64,000 bases of DNA, from the NCBI GenBank assembly GCA_020344215.1, contig CP070815.1:418073-482072 (forward strand), given 5' to 3'. Below are positions 1-7,210 of this stretch, piece by piece (positions within the stretch are counted from its first letter, which is position 1; the number at the start of each line of letters is the position of its first letter). Source of the stretch: Gemmatimonadota bacterium. GTDB taxonomy: Bacteria > Gemmatimonadota > Gemmatimonadetes > Palauibacterales > KS3-K002. The translations under genes were made by a program, and so were the position numbers. The notes beneath the pieces are model-generated. The model did no database searches and was not told the DNA's origin. It saw only the letters and a list, made by a program, of their open reading frames with translations.

Positions 1-320
1 TCGCGCTGGTACCACTCGTAGGTCTCGCCGAGTGAGAAAGTCGAGGAGATGAGATCGAGCGGGTACTCGGAGTCCATCTTCTCGTTGAACCGCTGCAGGA
101 TGCCCTGGTCGCTCGTCCGACCGAAATAGCTGCCGCTGCGGTCGAAGATCGCCAGCCGGGCTCGTTCTTCCCAGCCGCGGAGCGTGGCGTGGGCGGAATA
201 GAGGGAGTCCGCCTGCGCCTCCGCCGGTTCCGGGGTGGAAGCGAGGAGCAGGGGGATCGCCAGAAATCCGGCGAGTACGACGCGTGACGTTTGCGCAGCG
301 TCTGCGGCTCGGGCTAACAT
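1..320 (-). CDS. Exported protein of unknown function (3' part outside window)
   Basis: An open frame starts at the ATG complementary to 318-320 and runs off the left edge, giving about 106 residues. The N-terminus looks like a Sec signal peptide: Arg at residue 4, a hydrophobic core (VVLAGFLAIPLLLAS) and a probable signal peptidase I site AEA|QADS near residue 36. The visible mature part (for example GWEERARLAIFDRSG) matches no family I can name. It is divergent from the VanZ-like gene, whose start is only 12 nt away, so the two must share a very compact promoter region or have promoters inside each other's coding sequence. Glutamine as the first mature residue is worth noting given the glutaminyl-cyclase-like gene elsewhere in the window. 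Confidence 0.7.
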   Translation of the reverse strand, partial: MLARAADAAQTSRVVLAGFLAIPLLLASTPEPAEAQADSLYSAHATLRGWEERARLAIFDRSGSYFGRTSDQGILQRFNEKMDSEYPLDLISSTFSLGETYEWYQR

Positions 321-332
321 AGCGCGGCCTGC

Positions 333-791
333 TTGAGCAGCTCGTTCGATGAGTCCTGGCCTGTAGAAGAACTCGAGTTGACCCGGATCGCAAGATACCG
401 CCGCCCGGCACTGGTCGCATACGTGGTCGCGCTGTTCGCCGTCACGCTGGCGCCGATGCCGAGCACCGCTGACATGGTCGAAGTACTGCCCATCCTGGAC
501 CGGGTGCTGGCCGTGCTGGACAAGATCGTCCACTCGGTGCTGTTCGGCGGGCTGGCCCTTCTGGTTTACTGGAATCTCGATTGGAGTGCGCGGTATGCGA
601 TCGCGCTCCGGGCGGTTGGACTCGCACTGGTGCTTGCGGCTCTGGTGGAGTTGTTTCAGAGCCCGCTCCCGTATCGTCACGGCGACTTCTGGGACTTCGC
701 GGCCGGAGCGGTGGGTGCGGTTGCGGCGGCGGCGGTCGTTGTCGTGCTCGCGGGTAAGAAAGCTCGGCGGGCTCCATCGCTGGGCGGCTGA
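333..791 (+). CDS. VanZ-like family membrane protein
   Basis: The product has 152 residues. Four hydrophobic segments lie at about 26-43, 68-84, 91-108 and 123-141. The VanZ-like pattern is visible: DKIVHSVLFGGLALL around residues 63-77, then VELFQS near 105 and a GDFWDFAAGAVGA stretch near 117. VanZ of enterococci gives low-level teicoplanin resistance, but most family members are small inner-membrane proteins of unknown role, so no resistance function is implied. The start is a TTG at 333; a second TTG 45 nt downstream is possible. It is divergent from the exported-protein gene on its left. Confidence 0.72.
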   Translation: MSSSFDESWPVEELELTRIARYRRPALVAYVVALFAVTLAPMPSTADMVEVLPILDRVLAVLDKIVHSVLFGGLALLVYWNLDWSARYAIALRAVGLALVLAALVELFQSPLPYRHGDFWDFAAGAVGAVAAAAVVVVLAGKKARRAPSLGG

Positions 792-830
792 GCCGCCAGG
801 ACGGACCCGCCGCGCCTGACGCCGATCCCC

Positions 831-1274
831 CTACGTCTCGGGTTTCTCTTTAGGCTCGGCCGCAGCCGGTTTGCGACGCCAGCCCCGCTTCATCTCCGAA
901 GGCTTGGCGCTCTCGGTCACCTGGGCCATCAGGTCCTGGATCTCTCGCTCGATCTCGTGGATCCGCAGCTGACCCACGGCCAGGTTCACCCCGCCGCTGC
1001 TCACGCCCTGACACACGGTATGGAACTCGCGGATCTTCTTGAGCAGGACGTTCACCCAGTGGCGGAAGAGGTGGTCCTGACGACGGTCGCTCAGGCCCGC
1101 CGGCGGCCCGTCCCCTTCAGTCACCCTGCCGGCCGTGATGGCGCCGCGTGCCAGGAGGAGGGCGATCAAAAGGCCGAGCGCCACGCGAGCCAGGGTGTCG
1201 TCGACCAAGGCGAGCACGACGCCCAGGGCGATGACCTCCAGGACGATCAGCGGACCGCGAAGACTATCATCCAT
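831..1274 (-). CDS. Small two-helix membrane protein, unknown function
   Basis: I chose the ATG at 1274 because GGGAGAG lies six bases upstream; a further in-frame ATG at 1349 would add 25 residues but has no comparable site. The 147-residue product has two adjacent membrane segments (about 8-25 and 28-44, rich in Leu/Val/Ala), then a soluble part predicted helical. It ends in a Lys/Pro/Glu-rich tail (RRKPAAAEPKEKPET). No known domain is recognised. It lies convergent to the VanZ-like gene with a 39-nt gap. The helical region around residues 105-125 contains alternating charges (RIHEIEREIQDLMAQVTE) typical of a short coiled coil, which would fit a membrane-anchored scaffold, but that is inference. 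Confidence 0.6.
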   Translation of the reverse strand: MDDSLRGPLIVLEVIALGVVLALVDDTLARVALGLLIALLLARGAITAGRVTEGDGPPAGLSDRRQDHLFRHWVNVLLKKIREFHTVCQGVSSGGVNLAVGQLRIHEIEREIQDLMAQVTESAKPSEMKRGWRRKPAAAEPKEKPET

Positions 1275-1604
1275 TGAGTCTCTCCCTTCATTGAGGGCGG
1301 GACCAAGAGCCTCAGCGTACCTGTTATCGGCAATTCGCGGCAGGTCCAATATAGCCGGCGGCCCAGCCGCGGGCCACCGGCTGGCGATAATAGGACGCCG
1401 TACTGCCCCGGGTGCAGACTGACGTGCCGTAGCGGGCGATTTCGGTCAGCGTGACCGAATCCGGCGCGGCTCCGAGCAGGAATCCGCTGTAGAGTCAGAG
1501 GCTTAACAGAGTGGGCCGTGGCACCGAACCTGCATTGGAGGGGGACGCGGGAACACCTCAGCCCCTGAGTCCGGCCCCGAGCGGGTGCAGTTGGAGCGAT
1601 AGCG
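1275..1604. other. 330-nt divergent intergenic region
   Basis: This gap separates a leftward and a rightward hypothetical gene, so it must contain both promoters. It holds two structured elements. One is an imperfect hairpin at 1354-1381 (GCCGG and GGCCC arms against GGGCC and CCGGC, loop AGCCGC) with no T-tract. The other is the perfect dyad at 1441-1459, listed separately. A TATATT hexamer readable on the minus strand near 1347-1352 has no convincing -35 partner. I see no further gene or RNA. Confidence 0.5.
1441..1459. promoter_or_regulatory. Perfect 8+3+8 dyad, candidate operator
   Basis: TTCGGTCA, spacer GCG, TGACCGAA form a perfect inverted repeat of 19 nt in a divergent intergenic region. 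The size and short spacer fit a site for a homodimeric helix-turn-helix repressor. A site of the same architecture, with 6 of 8 matches in its second arm, occurs at 5618-5636 before another hypothetical gene. No T-tract follows, so a terminator is unlikely. Confidence 0.4.
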
Positions 1605-2015
1605 GTGAATTTGGGGATCGAGTTGGATCGGGAGGTCTCGCCCGCCATATACCTCTGGGACAGTAAGTCGGAGTTTCCTGCCTTCGCGGACGGCGACGCA
1701 GTTCAGTCAGCGATCGAGACGGCAGTGGCCCTCGAGCAGCTGGAGTTCGGGCGAGCCCGGCGTTGCTGGCGCTCGGTCGTCGAGGCGGCCCGGGAGGCCG
1801 GCCGAGCGGCGCGCAGCCGGGGTCTGACACCGCGGTGCTTGATCGGGGACATCGACCGGGTGCGCCAGGCGATGGAGGACGTCCTGTTCGACGGGCGGCT
1901 CCCTCCCGACCTGGCGGCCTCGGCCGCTCGCTGCATGGCGAAGATGTGCGCCCGGGTGCTCGATCACGCGCTGCGCACTTACTTGGAGGCGGAACTTACC
2001 GCCAGCCGCACCTAA
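1605..2015 (+). CDS. Hypothetical alpha-helical protein
   Basis: This is a 136-residue open frame from a GTG at 1605. The sequence is rich in Ala, Arg, Glu and Leu and appears almost wholly helical after residue 28, with no signal peptide, membrane segment or recognised motif. A stretch near residues 81-97 (CLIGDIDRVRQAMEDVL) and a C-terminal helix containing two Cys are its most distinctive parts. The start is uncertain because no good ribosome-binding site precedes the GTG. The reverse strand also has open frames here, so the call rests on position (rightward, followed by a possible terminator) and ordinary codon use. Confidence 0.5.
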   Translation: MNLGIELDREVSPAIYLWDSKSEFPAFADGDAVQSAIETAVALEQLEFGRARRCWRSVVEAAREAGRAARSRGLTPRCLIGDIDRVRQAMEDVLFDGRLPPDLAASAARCMAKMCARVLDHALRTYLEAELTASRT

Positions 2016-2056
2016 AGTACCCATTCGCGCCTCCATCGCAGACAGGCACTTGCCCC

Positions 2057-2078
2057 CCGCCACAGGGCGGACATCTTT
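2057..2078 (+). terminator. Weak intrinsic terminator candidate
   Basis: CCGCC (2057-2061), loop ACAG and GGCGG (2066-2070) form a five-pair GC hairpin followed four bases later by TTTT at 2075-2078. It lies after the hypothetical gene at 1605-2015 and before the LpoB-like gene. The stem is short and the T-tract is displaced, so confidence is limited. Confidence 0.35.
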
Positions 2079-2126
2079 TAAATTACAAATGCGGGACGCG
2101 CATCATCGGATGACCTGGAGGTCTCG

Positions 2127-2741
2127 ATGCAGGGGAATGCTGTGAGGGTTGTGCGGGCAGCCGCTCTCTTCGTCCTTGCGGCCGCCGTACTGGCCGGTTG
2201 CGGGAAGAAGGTTCGGCGGATCGACCCCGAGACGACCACTGACTTGAGCGGCTTCTGGAATGATACCGACTCGCGGTTGGTGGCGGACGACATGATCAAC
2301 GACTGCCTTACGCACCCGTGGATCCAGCAGCACGTCATCGACTACGACGGTAAGCCGGTGGTCATCGTGGGAACGGTGCGCAACCGGAGCATGGAGCACA
2401 TAGCCACGGGCACGTTCATTCGCGACCTGGAGCGGGCGTTTGTGAACTCCGGGCAGGTGCGCGTGGTCGCCAATCCGTGGGAGCGTGAGGAGCTGCGCGG
2501 CGAGCGTGAGGAGCAACAGGATTGGGCGCGTGAGGAGACGCGGAAGCAACTGCGGGCGGAGACGGGCGCCGACTACATGCTGAACGGAGCGATCGATGTG
2601 ATCGTCGACAAGGAAGGCGGCCGCGAGGTGAAGTTCTACCAGGTGGACCTCTATCTCACGCACATCGAGACGAACGAGCGCGCCTGGATCGGCCAGACGG
2701 AAATAAAGAAAGAGATCTCGCGCAGCGGCATCGGCTTCTAG
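2127..2741 (+). CDS. LpoB-like lipoprotein (penicillin-binding protein activator family)
   Basis: The 204-residue product starts at an ATG with GGAGG eight bases upstream. A lipoprotein signal ends in LAGC, with the lipidated Cys near residue 25. The mature part begins with TTTDLSGFWNDTDSRLVADDM and contains GTVRNRSMEHIATGTFIRDLERAF, which matches the LpoB-like fold (YcfM/FlgT-like) found in outer-membrane lipoproteins that activate class A penicillin-binding proteins in Enterobacteria. The middle has a charged helical stretch (EREELRGEREEQQDW). The next gene, a COG3014-type lipoprotein, starts two nt after the stop; LpoB-like and COG3014 genes are commonly paired. Whether it activates a peptidoglycan synthase here is inferred from family membership only. 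Confidence 0.72.
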   Translation: MQGNAVRVVRAAALFVLAAAVLAGCGKKVRRIDPETTTDLSGFWNDTDSRLVADDMINDCLTHPWIQQHVIDYDGKPVVIVGTVRNRSMEHIATGTFIRDLERAFVNSGQVRVVANPWEREELRGEREEQQDWAREETRKQLRAETGADYMLNGAIDVIVDKEGGREVKFYQVDLYLTHIETNERAWIGQTEIKKEISRSGIGF

Positions 2742-2743
2742 CA

Positions 2744-4171
2744 ATGCGCGGTAACCCGGCCCTGGGCATATGGGCCCTGCTCGTGCTGTCGGGCTGCGCG
2801 GGCCACGCCAGCACGATGTATGATGTTCGGTCGGCCCTCCTTCGCGACGATCTGGAGGAGGCGCGGGCGCTGCTCGCCGACGCGGGGCGCGGGACCGACG
2901 ATCTGCTCTTTGCCCTCGAAGACGGACTGCTTCTGCATGTCGTCGGCGATCCGGAGCTGAGCAACCAACGCTTCGAGTTCGCGGAGTGGCGTGTCGACGA
3001 GCTTTACACCAAGAGCATCACGCGGGCGATTCTCTCGCTCCTCACGTCCGATTTGGTCCTCAAGTTCGAGCCGCGGGGCATCGAGAGCTTCTTGCTGAAC
3101 TACTACCGGGCCTTGAACTACCTGCAGCTTGGCGAGCCGGAGGAGGCCTGGGTCGAGTGGCGGAAGCTGGCGTCGAAGCTGCAATTCAGCCGTGTGCAGG
3201 GTGACGCGATTTACCTCGATCCGCCCTTCTTCAACTACCTGGCCGGGCTCGGTCTGGAGTCCGACGATCCCAACGACGCGTACATCTCGCTGCGCCTGGC
3301 CGAGGCGGCGTACCGCGAGCAGGGGAGTAGGCCGCCGGAAGATCTGATCGACGACCTGATGCAGCTGGCCGCCTACCTGGGGTTCGGCGATCATCTCGAC
3401 CTTTACCGCAGTCGCTACGGGGAGAGGCCGAGCGCGCCGGGCCGCGCCCACGGTGGGGACGGCCGGGAGAGTGGGCGGCGGGGCGATTGGGGGGAAGTGG
3501 TATTGCTGGTGGAGGATGGTCTGGTGGCGCCCATCCTGGAGGCGAACGCCTACGTGCCGATCACGGTGGCGCGGGCGGAGGCGGCGTTCGGCGACGATCG
3601 GGACCTGCAACTGGAGCTTGCCGGAGCGCTCGCTCAGGAATACGGGCACGGCGACTACGACGGGGTCACGGAGCGTTACGCCGAGAGACCGGAGGTGGCC
3701 TACATTCTACCGCTCTCCTTCCCGGTCTACGGTCGTGGCGATCCGGCGCTGCGGCGGCTGATCGCCGTAATCGATGCGGACACGGCGATCGCCGAGCCGC
3801 TTCTGCAGATAAGCGACCTGCAGCAGGCGGCGTTCGAGGATCGTCTTCTGGGCATGTACGCGAAGACCATCGCGCGGGCTCTGGTCAAATACGCGGTAGC
3901 GGCGGCGCTCAAGGAGGAGGCGGAGGAGGAGGGCGGGGAGGCAGCCGGCGAGGTGGTGGGCTTCTTGACGAACGTGGTGAATATGGCTACTGAGCGGGCT
4001 GATACCCGGGCCTGGCTCGGACTACCGCACAGGATCTGGGTGACCCGGCTGACGGTGCCGGCCGGCCGCCACGAGGTGCGGATACTGATCGACGGCCTCG
4101 AGGAGGTCTCGCTCGGCTCACTGGACGTGTGGCCGGGCGAAAGGGTCTTTCTCAGCTACCGCGTCTTCTGA
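2744..4171 (+). CDS. COG3014-type lipoprotein with TPR-like helical repeats
   Basis: The 475-residue product has a short lipoprotein signal with lipobox LSGC (Cys near residue 18). The mature N-terminal half is helical and TPR-like, with a conserved-looking FLLNYYRALNYLQLGEPEEAWVE-type repeat around residues 110-135, split here only for display. The C-terminal half ends with a small beta-rich segment (RLTVPAGRHEVRILIDG) near 440. This layout fits the uncharacterised COG3014 lipoproteins. A low-complexity Gly/Arg/Asp linker (about 225-250) separates the halves. It starts two nt after the LpoB-like gene, so the two are probably co-translated and may act together at the cell wall. No direct function is known. 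Confidence 0.65.
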   Translation: MRGNPALGIWALLVLSGCAGHASTMYDVRSALLRDDLEEARALLADAGRGTDDLLFALEDGLLLHVVGDPELSNQRFEFAEWRVDELYTKSITRAILSLLTSDLVLKFEPRGIESFLLNYYRALNYLQLGEPEEAWVEWRKLASKLQFSRVQGDAIYLDPPFFNYLAGLGLESDDPNDAYISLRLAEAAYREQGSRPPEDLIDDLMQLAAYLGFGDHLDLYRSRYGERPSAPGRAHGGDGRESGRRGDWGEVVLLVEDGLVAPILEANAYVPITVARAEAAFGDDRDLQLELAGALAQEYGHGDYDGVTERYAERPEVAYILPLSFPVYGRGDPALRRLIAVIDADTAIAEPLLQISDLQQAAFEDRLLGMYAKTIARALVKYAVAAALKEEAEEEGGEAAGEVVGFLTNVVNMATERADTRAWLGLPHRIWVTRLTVPAGRHEVRILIDGLEEVSLGSLDVWPGERVFLSYRVF

Positions 4172-4188
4172 CGCTTGCCAGAATAGCC

Positions 4189-5559
4189 GTGATCGCTCGC
4201 CTCTCCCGCCTCGCCGTCAAGGCTGCCACGTGGGCGCTCGACCACTTCTATGAGGTCGGCCAGCTGGGCCGGGGCATCCCGGAGGGGCCAGCCCTGGTCA
4301 TCGCCAACCACCCGAACAGCGTGATGGATGGGCTGGTGGTGCTGAAGATCGCCGGCAGGCCCGTCCGGCCGCTCGCCAGAGCGCCACTCTTCGGGCAGCC
4401 ACTCCTGGGACACCTGCTGCGCGGCTTGAACGCCCTGCCGGTGTACCGGCCGCAGGATTTCCCCGGCGAGACGTGGAGGAACGACGAAACGTTCGACGCT
4501 GCGGTCGACGCACTGTTCCGCCACGAGGCGGTGCTCATCTTCCCCGAGGGTCTCAGCCACTCCGAGGCGCGGATCGCACGCATGAAGACCGGCGCGGCTC
4601 GCCTCGCCTTCGAGGCGGAGGAGGCGGTCGACTGGAATCTCGGCCTCAAGGTCGTGCCGATTGGGCTCACCTACCACCGCAAACACTCGTTCCGCGGTCG
4701 GGTGGCCGCAGCCGTAGGCCGGCCCTTCGAGGTCGCCGGCTGGCGCGAGATGCGAGAGCGCGACGAGTGGAGCGCCGTTGAATCGCTGACCGCCGCCATG
4801 CGCGAGGCCCTCGAGCAGGTCACGCTGAACCTCCCCACGCAGGAGGACCGGATCCTGATCGAGACCGCCGAGGCGCTCTACGCGGCAGAGAAGCGGCTGG
4901 CCGAACCGAGGGGGCGCCAAGCGCTGGGGCCCCGTTTGCCGCGGCTCCAGCAGTTCGCCCACGCCCTGGCCTGGCTCCACGTCGCCGATCCCGAGCGCTA
5001 CGCACGCCTTACCGGGTCGGTGCGCGCCTACCGCCAGGAACTCGCGTCGCTCGGGGTGGCCGAGGGCGAGCTGCCCGAGCGGTTTCCTGCTTTGGGCGTC
5101 ATCCGCTACGCTCTGACCCACTTCCTCGTCCTGCTCGTGGGGCTCCCCCTCGCGGCGTTAGGCACGGTCGCCTGGTACCTCGCCTTCAAATCGCCCCGGG
5201 TGACTCTCAGCCTCTATCGGCCCGCCTACGAGGTCGTCGCATCCTTCAAGCTGGCAACCGCGCTCATCGCCTTCCCGGCCACCTACGCGCTCTGGCTGAT
5301 CGCGGCCTGGTTGGCCGGTGGCCTGGTCGCGCTCATCGTCGTCGCCGTCCTGCTGCCGCTACTCGGCCTCATCGCGATGCGCTGGCAGGACCGCTGGGGA
5401 CGGGTCCGCGAGGACGCCCGCATCTTCTGGCGGGCCATGCGCAAGAAGGAACTGCGCGAGCAGCTGGTGAACCGCCGCCGGGCCTTGGTCGACGAGTTTG
5501 ACGCCGTGGCCAGGCAGTGGCAGGCGGAGCAGCGCGGCCGACGAAGCGAGCCTGCCTGA
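4189..5559 (+). CDS. PlsC-type glycerolipid acyltransferase with C-terminal membrane domain
   Basis: The acyltransferase box is clear: NHPNSVMDG (NHx4D motif) about 40 residues in, and FPEGLSHSE about 80 residues later, the phosphate-binding motif. These define the 1-acylglycerol-3-phosphate acyltransferase superfamily, which moves an acyl chain from acyl-ACP or acyl-CoA to a glycerolipid. The C-terminal third adds two long hydrophobic stretches (YALTHFLVLLVGLPLAALG and a later IAFPATYALWLIAAWLAGG), unusual for a housekeeping PlsC of about 250 residues; the product is about 456 residues. I prefer the GTG at 4189; an in-frame GTG at 4129 would overlap the preceding gene by 43 nt. The exact acyl acceptor is unknown. 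Confidence 0.75.
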   Translation: MIARLSRLAVKAATWALDHFYEVGQLGRGIPEGPALVIANHPNSVMDGLVVLKIAGRPVRPLARAPLFGQPLLGHLLRGLNALPVYRPQDFPGETWRNDETFDAAVDALFRHEAVLIFPEGLSHSEARIARMKTGAARLAFEAEEAVDWNLGLKVVPIGLTYHRKHSFRGRVAAAVGRPFEVAGWREMRERDEWSAVESLTAAMREALEQVTLNLPTQEDRILIETAEALYAAEKRLAEPRGRQALGPRLPRLQQFAHALAWLHVADPERYARLTGSVRAYRQELASLGVAEGELPERFPALGVIRYALTHFLVLLVGLPLAALGTVAWYLAFKSPRVTLSLYRPAYEVVASFKLATALIAFPATYALWLIAAWLAGGLVALIVVAVLLPLLGLIAMRWQDRWGRVREDARIFWRAMRKKELREQLVNRRRALVDEFDAVARQWQAEQRGRRSEPA

Positions 5560-5589
5560 CGCATCCCGCGCCGGTCGCCCAACCTCCAA

Positions 5590-5725
5590 GCGCCCAACGA
5601 GTTGGGTGCGCCGCCGATTCGGTCAGATTTACCGGAGCTAGGGCGCGTGGTGGCCGTTCTGTCCGACCGGTCTTGCTGTAGCCGAAGCTACAGGATGGCC
5701 TAACATGTTGCCGCAATTTATGTTA
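5590..5725. other. Intergenic cluster of inverted repeats
   Basis: The 231-nt gap after the acyltransferase holds four dyads in a row: 5590-5609 (CCCAAC/GTTGGG core, extended by three outer pairs including one wobble), 5618-5636 (listed separately), 5676-5693 (CTGTAGC, tetraloop CGAA, GCTACAG) and 5701-5725 (TAACAT and ATGTTA, 13 nt apart). None is followed by a T-tract. The first could be a weak terminator for the acyltransferase; the others may be operators or mRNA leader structure for the zinc-ribbon gene that follows. Confidence 0.4.
5618..5636. promoter_or_regulatory. Second copy of TTCGGTCA-N3 dyad, candidate operator
   Basis: TTCGGTCA, spacer GAT, TTACCGGA. The first arm is identical to the dyad at 1441-1459, the spacer length is the same, and the second arm matches TGACCGAA at six of eight positions. 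It lies 155 nt upstream of the zinc-ribbon gene. It may mark a shared regulator, but two sites are too few to be sure. Confidence 0.3.
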
Positions 5726-5790
5726 TGATGTCCAGCAGCCGCCGCAGGAGCTGGCAGAGTTCCTGCCTTGTGCTGGCTCGACCGTGATGT

Positions 5791-6354
5791 GTGACTGGTG
5801 GCGACGGGGTAGACGAGGTAGTAGGGAGCATGTGGAGCCGACATAACGTTGTGTGGTTGAGGCGGCGCTGGGCGAGCCAGGAGGACGATCCTGGCCGGGT
5901 GGTGCGGCTGGCGGCATCAGTCAACGGCTCGGAGCCGGGTGCGAGGCGTCGCAGGCTCTCCGACGCGGTGAGGCGCGAGTTCCTCGCCCGAGCCCTGGTG
6001 ATTGACTGCCCACATGACGACTGTAGCGGTATGTTGTTGACGGGCGCGCGGGAGATAGAGCGTTCCGGCGGGAGCGGATCGCGGATCGTGTTTCGTTGCA
6101 CCCGGGAACCGGAGGGGCACGAGGTTACGGTCACGATGGATCCGTACACGGCGGATGAGGTTGAGCGGCTGAAGGCTTCGCTCTACCGTGGTGAGCGGTT
6201 GGTGTGCGTGCGTTGTGGCACGGCTCTGGAGCTGGGGTCGGTGGCGTCGAAAGATGGGTGGGCGAAGTCGCTGCAGGCGGGAGCGGCGTTCTACTGCAAC
6301 TGGTGTGGGGTGAAGTGGGTGGCGCCGGCGGAGCTGAGCGAGCGAGCCGGGTAG
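5791..6354 (+). CDS. Zinc-ribbon-like protein of unknown function
   Basis: The frame encodes up to 187 residues from a GTG at 5791; an ATG at 5830 is an alternative start with AGGGAG almost touching it. Two Cys clusters suggest metal binding. The first is CPHDDC near residue 74, followed by a lone Cys in FRCTRE near 102. The second pairs CVRCG near residue 139 with CNWCG near 169, a classic CxxC...CxxC zinc ribbon. The N-terminal 60 residues are basic (GARRRRLSDAVRREF). No enzyme motif is visible. It lies 46 nt upstream of the degenerate GGDEF gene, so the two probably form one transcript ending at the terminator at 7177. Confidence 0.6.
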   Translation: MTGGDGVDEVVGSMWSRHNVVWLRRRWASQEDDPGRVVRLAASVNGSEPGARRRRLSDAVRREFLARALVIDCPHDDCSGMLLTGAREIERSGGSGSRIVFRCTREPEGHEVTVTMDPYTADEVERLKASLYRGERLVCVRCGTALELGSVASKDGWAKSLQAGAAFYCNWCGVKWVAPAELSERAG

Positions 6355-6400
6355 CCCGGGAGCCCACGTCGGGTCTGAGCTCAAGAAGGAGCCCAGCATC

Positions 6401-7147
6401 ATGAAAGTCGAGAAGGCAGCGGCGCAGGATCTTCGTGGGATTGCTGCGAACACGGTGAGGGACCTCGCCCTCGGGTTGCGGCTTGCTCTGCTGCGCATGG
6501 AGAACTTCGAGCCGGGGCAGGGGAAGGATGCGGCCCGGGAGCTGGCCGAGCAGCTATCCGCCTCCGCGCGGCGTGCGGTCGAGCTCTACTATCTGGAGTC
6601 GCTGACCCAGGCGGTGGCGATCAGCGAGGGCCCGCTGCAGGTGCGGAGGAAGAGCGAGCTGGAGCTGCTGGACGACGATGAGACGATGGAGATCCAGCGG
6701 CTGAAGAGCGACGTCACCGGCTGCTATAACAGGCTGGGGTTCACCCTGCTGCTGCAGTGCGAGCTGGAGCGAGCGCGGCGCCGCAAGGTCCCGCTCTCGC
6801 TGGCGATCTTCAAGCTCGATCCGGCGGACGAGAAGTTGGTGCGCGAGGTGGCCAAGCAGGGGCGCGAGTGCTGTCGGCTGCTCGACGTGCTGGGGATGTT
6901 CGGCAACCGCGCGGTGGCGATGCTGTTGCCCGACACCGGGCCCGAGGGGACGCAGGTCGCGGCCCAGCGTGTGCTGTCCTCGTATCTTTCGGCGCGGGAG
7001 CTCGACGGTGACGCGGGCTCGGAGCGGCTGCTCGTGGGCGTGGCCAGCCATCCCGACGATGGCAGCGATTCCGACGAGTTGCTCGCCAAGGCGGATGAAA
7101 GGGCGGGCGGCCTCTCGCTGCTGGAGGAGACGCTGGAGGTGGCCTAA
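6401..7147 (+). CDS. Degenerate GGDEF-domain protein
   Basis: The 248-residue product starts at an ATG preceded by AAGAAGGAG. Residues 1-100 are helical with no known domain. Residues about 104-245 follow the GGDEF fold: DVTGCYNRLGF (matching the usual DxLTGLxNRRxF opening), PLSLAIFKLD, a RLLDVLGMFGNRAVAMLLPDT segment, then VGVASHPDDG and a final ADE. The signature GG(D/E)EF is replaced by FGNRA, so diguanylate cyclase activity is very unlikely. Such domains may bind GTP or c-di-GMP or act as protein-interaction modules. It is the last gene before a strong terminator and is convergent to lptG. Confidence 0.65.
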   Translation: MKVEKAAAQDLRGIAANTVRDLALGLRLALLRMENFEPGQGKDAARELAEQLSASARRAVELYYLESLTQAVAISEGPLQVRRKSELELLDDDETMEIQRLKSDVTGCYNRLGFTLLLQCELERARRRKVPLSLAIFKLDPADEKLVREVAKQGRECCRLLDVLGMFGNRAVAMLLPDTGPEGTQVAAQRVLSSYLSARELDGDAGSERLLVGVASHPDDGSDSDELLAKADERAGGLSLLEETLEVA

Positions 7148-7176
7148 AGCTCCGATGATCCTACTAGGCTGACGCA

Positions 7177-7205
7177 GGGCGGTGGGAAGCACCGCCCTTT
7201 TCTTT
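7177..7205 (+). terminator. Intrinsic terminator
   Basis: GGGCGGTG (7177-7184), loop GGAAG, and CACCGCCC (7190-7197) form a perfect eight-pair stem, followed at once by TTTTCTTT. It ends the rightward transcript carrying the zinc-ribbon and degenerate GGDEF genes, six bases before the convergent lptG stop. Confidence 0.9.
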
Positions 7206-7210
7206 GGAGG

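Noticed and set aside
333..791. VanZ-like gene as a glycopeptide resistance determinant
   Set aside because: No vanHAX or regulatory van genes are present and the VanZ-like family is widespread without a resistance role.
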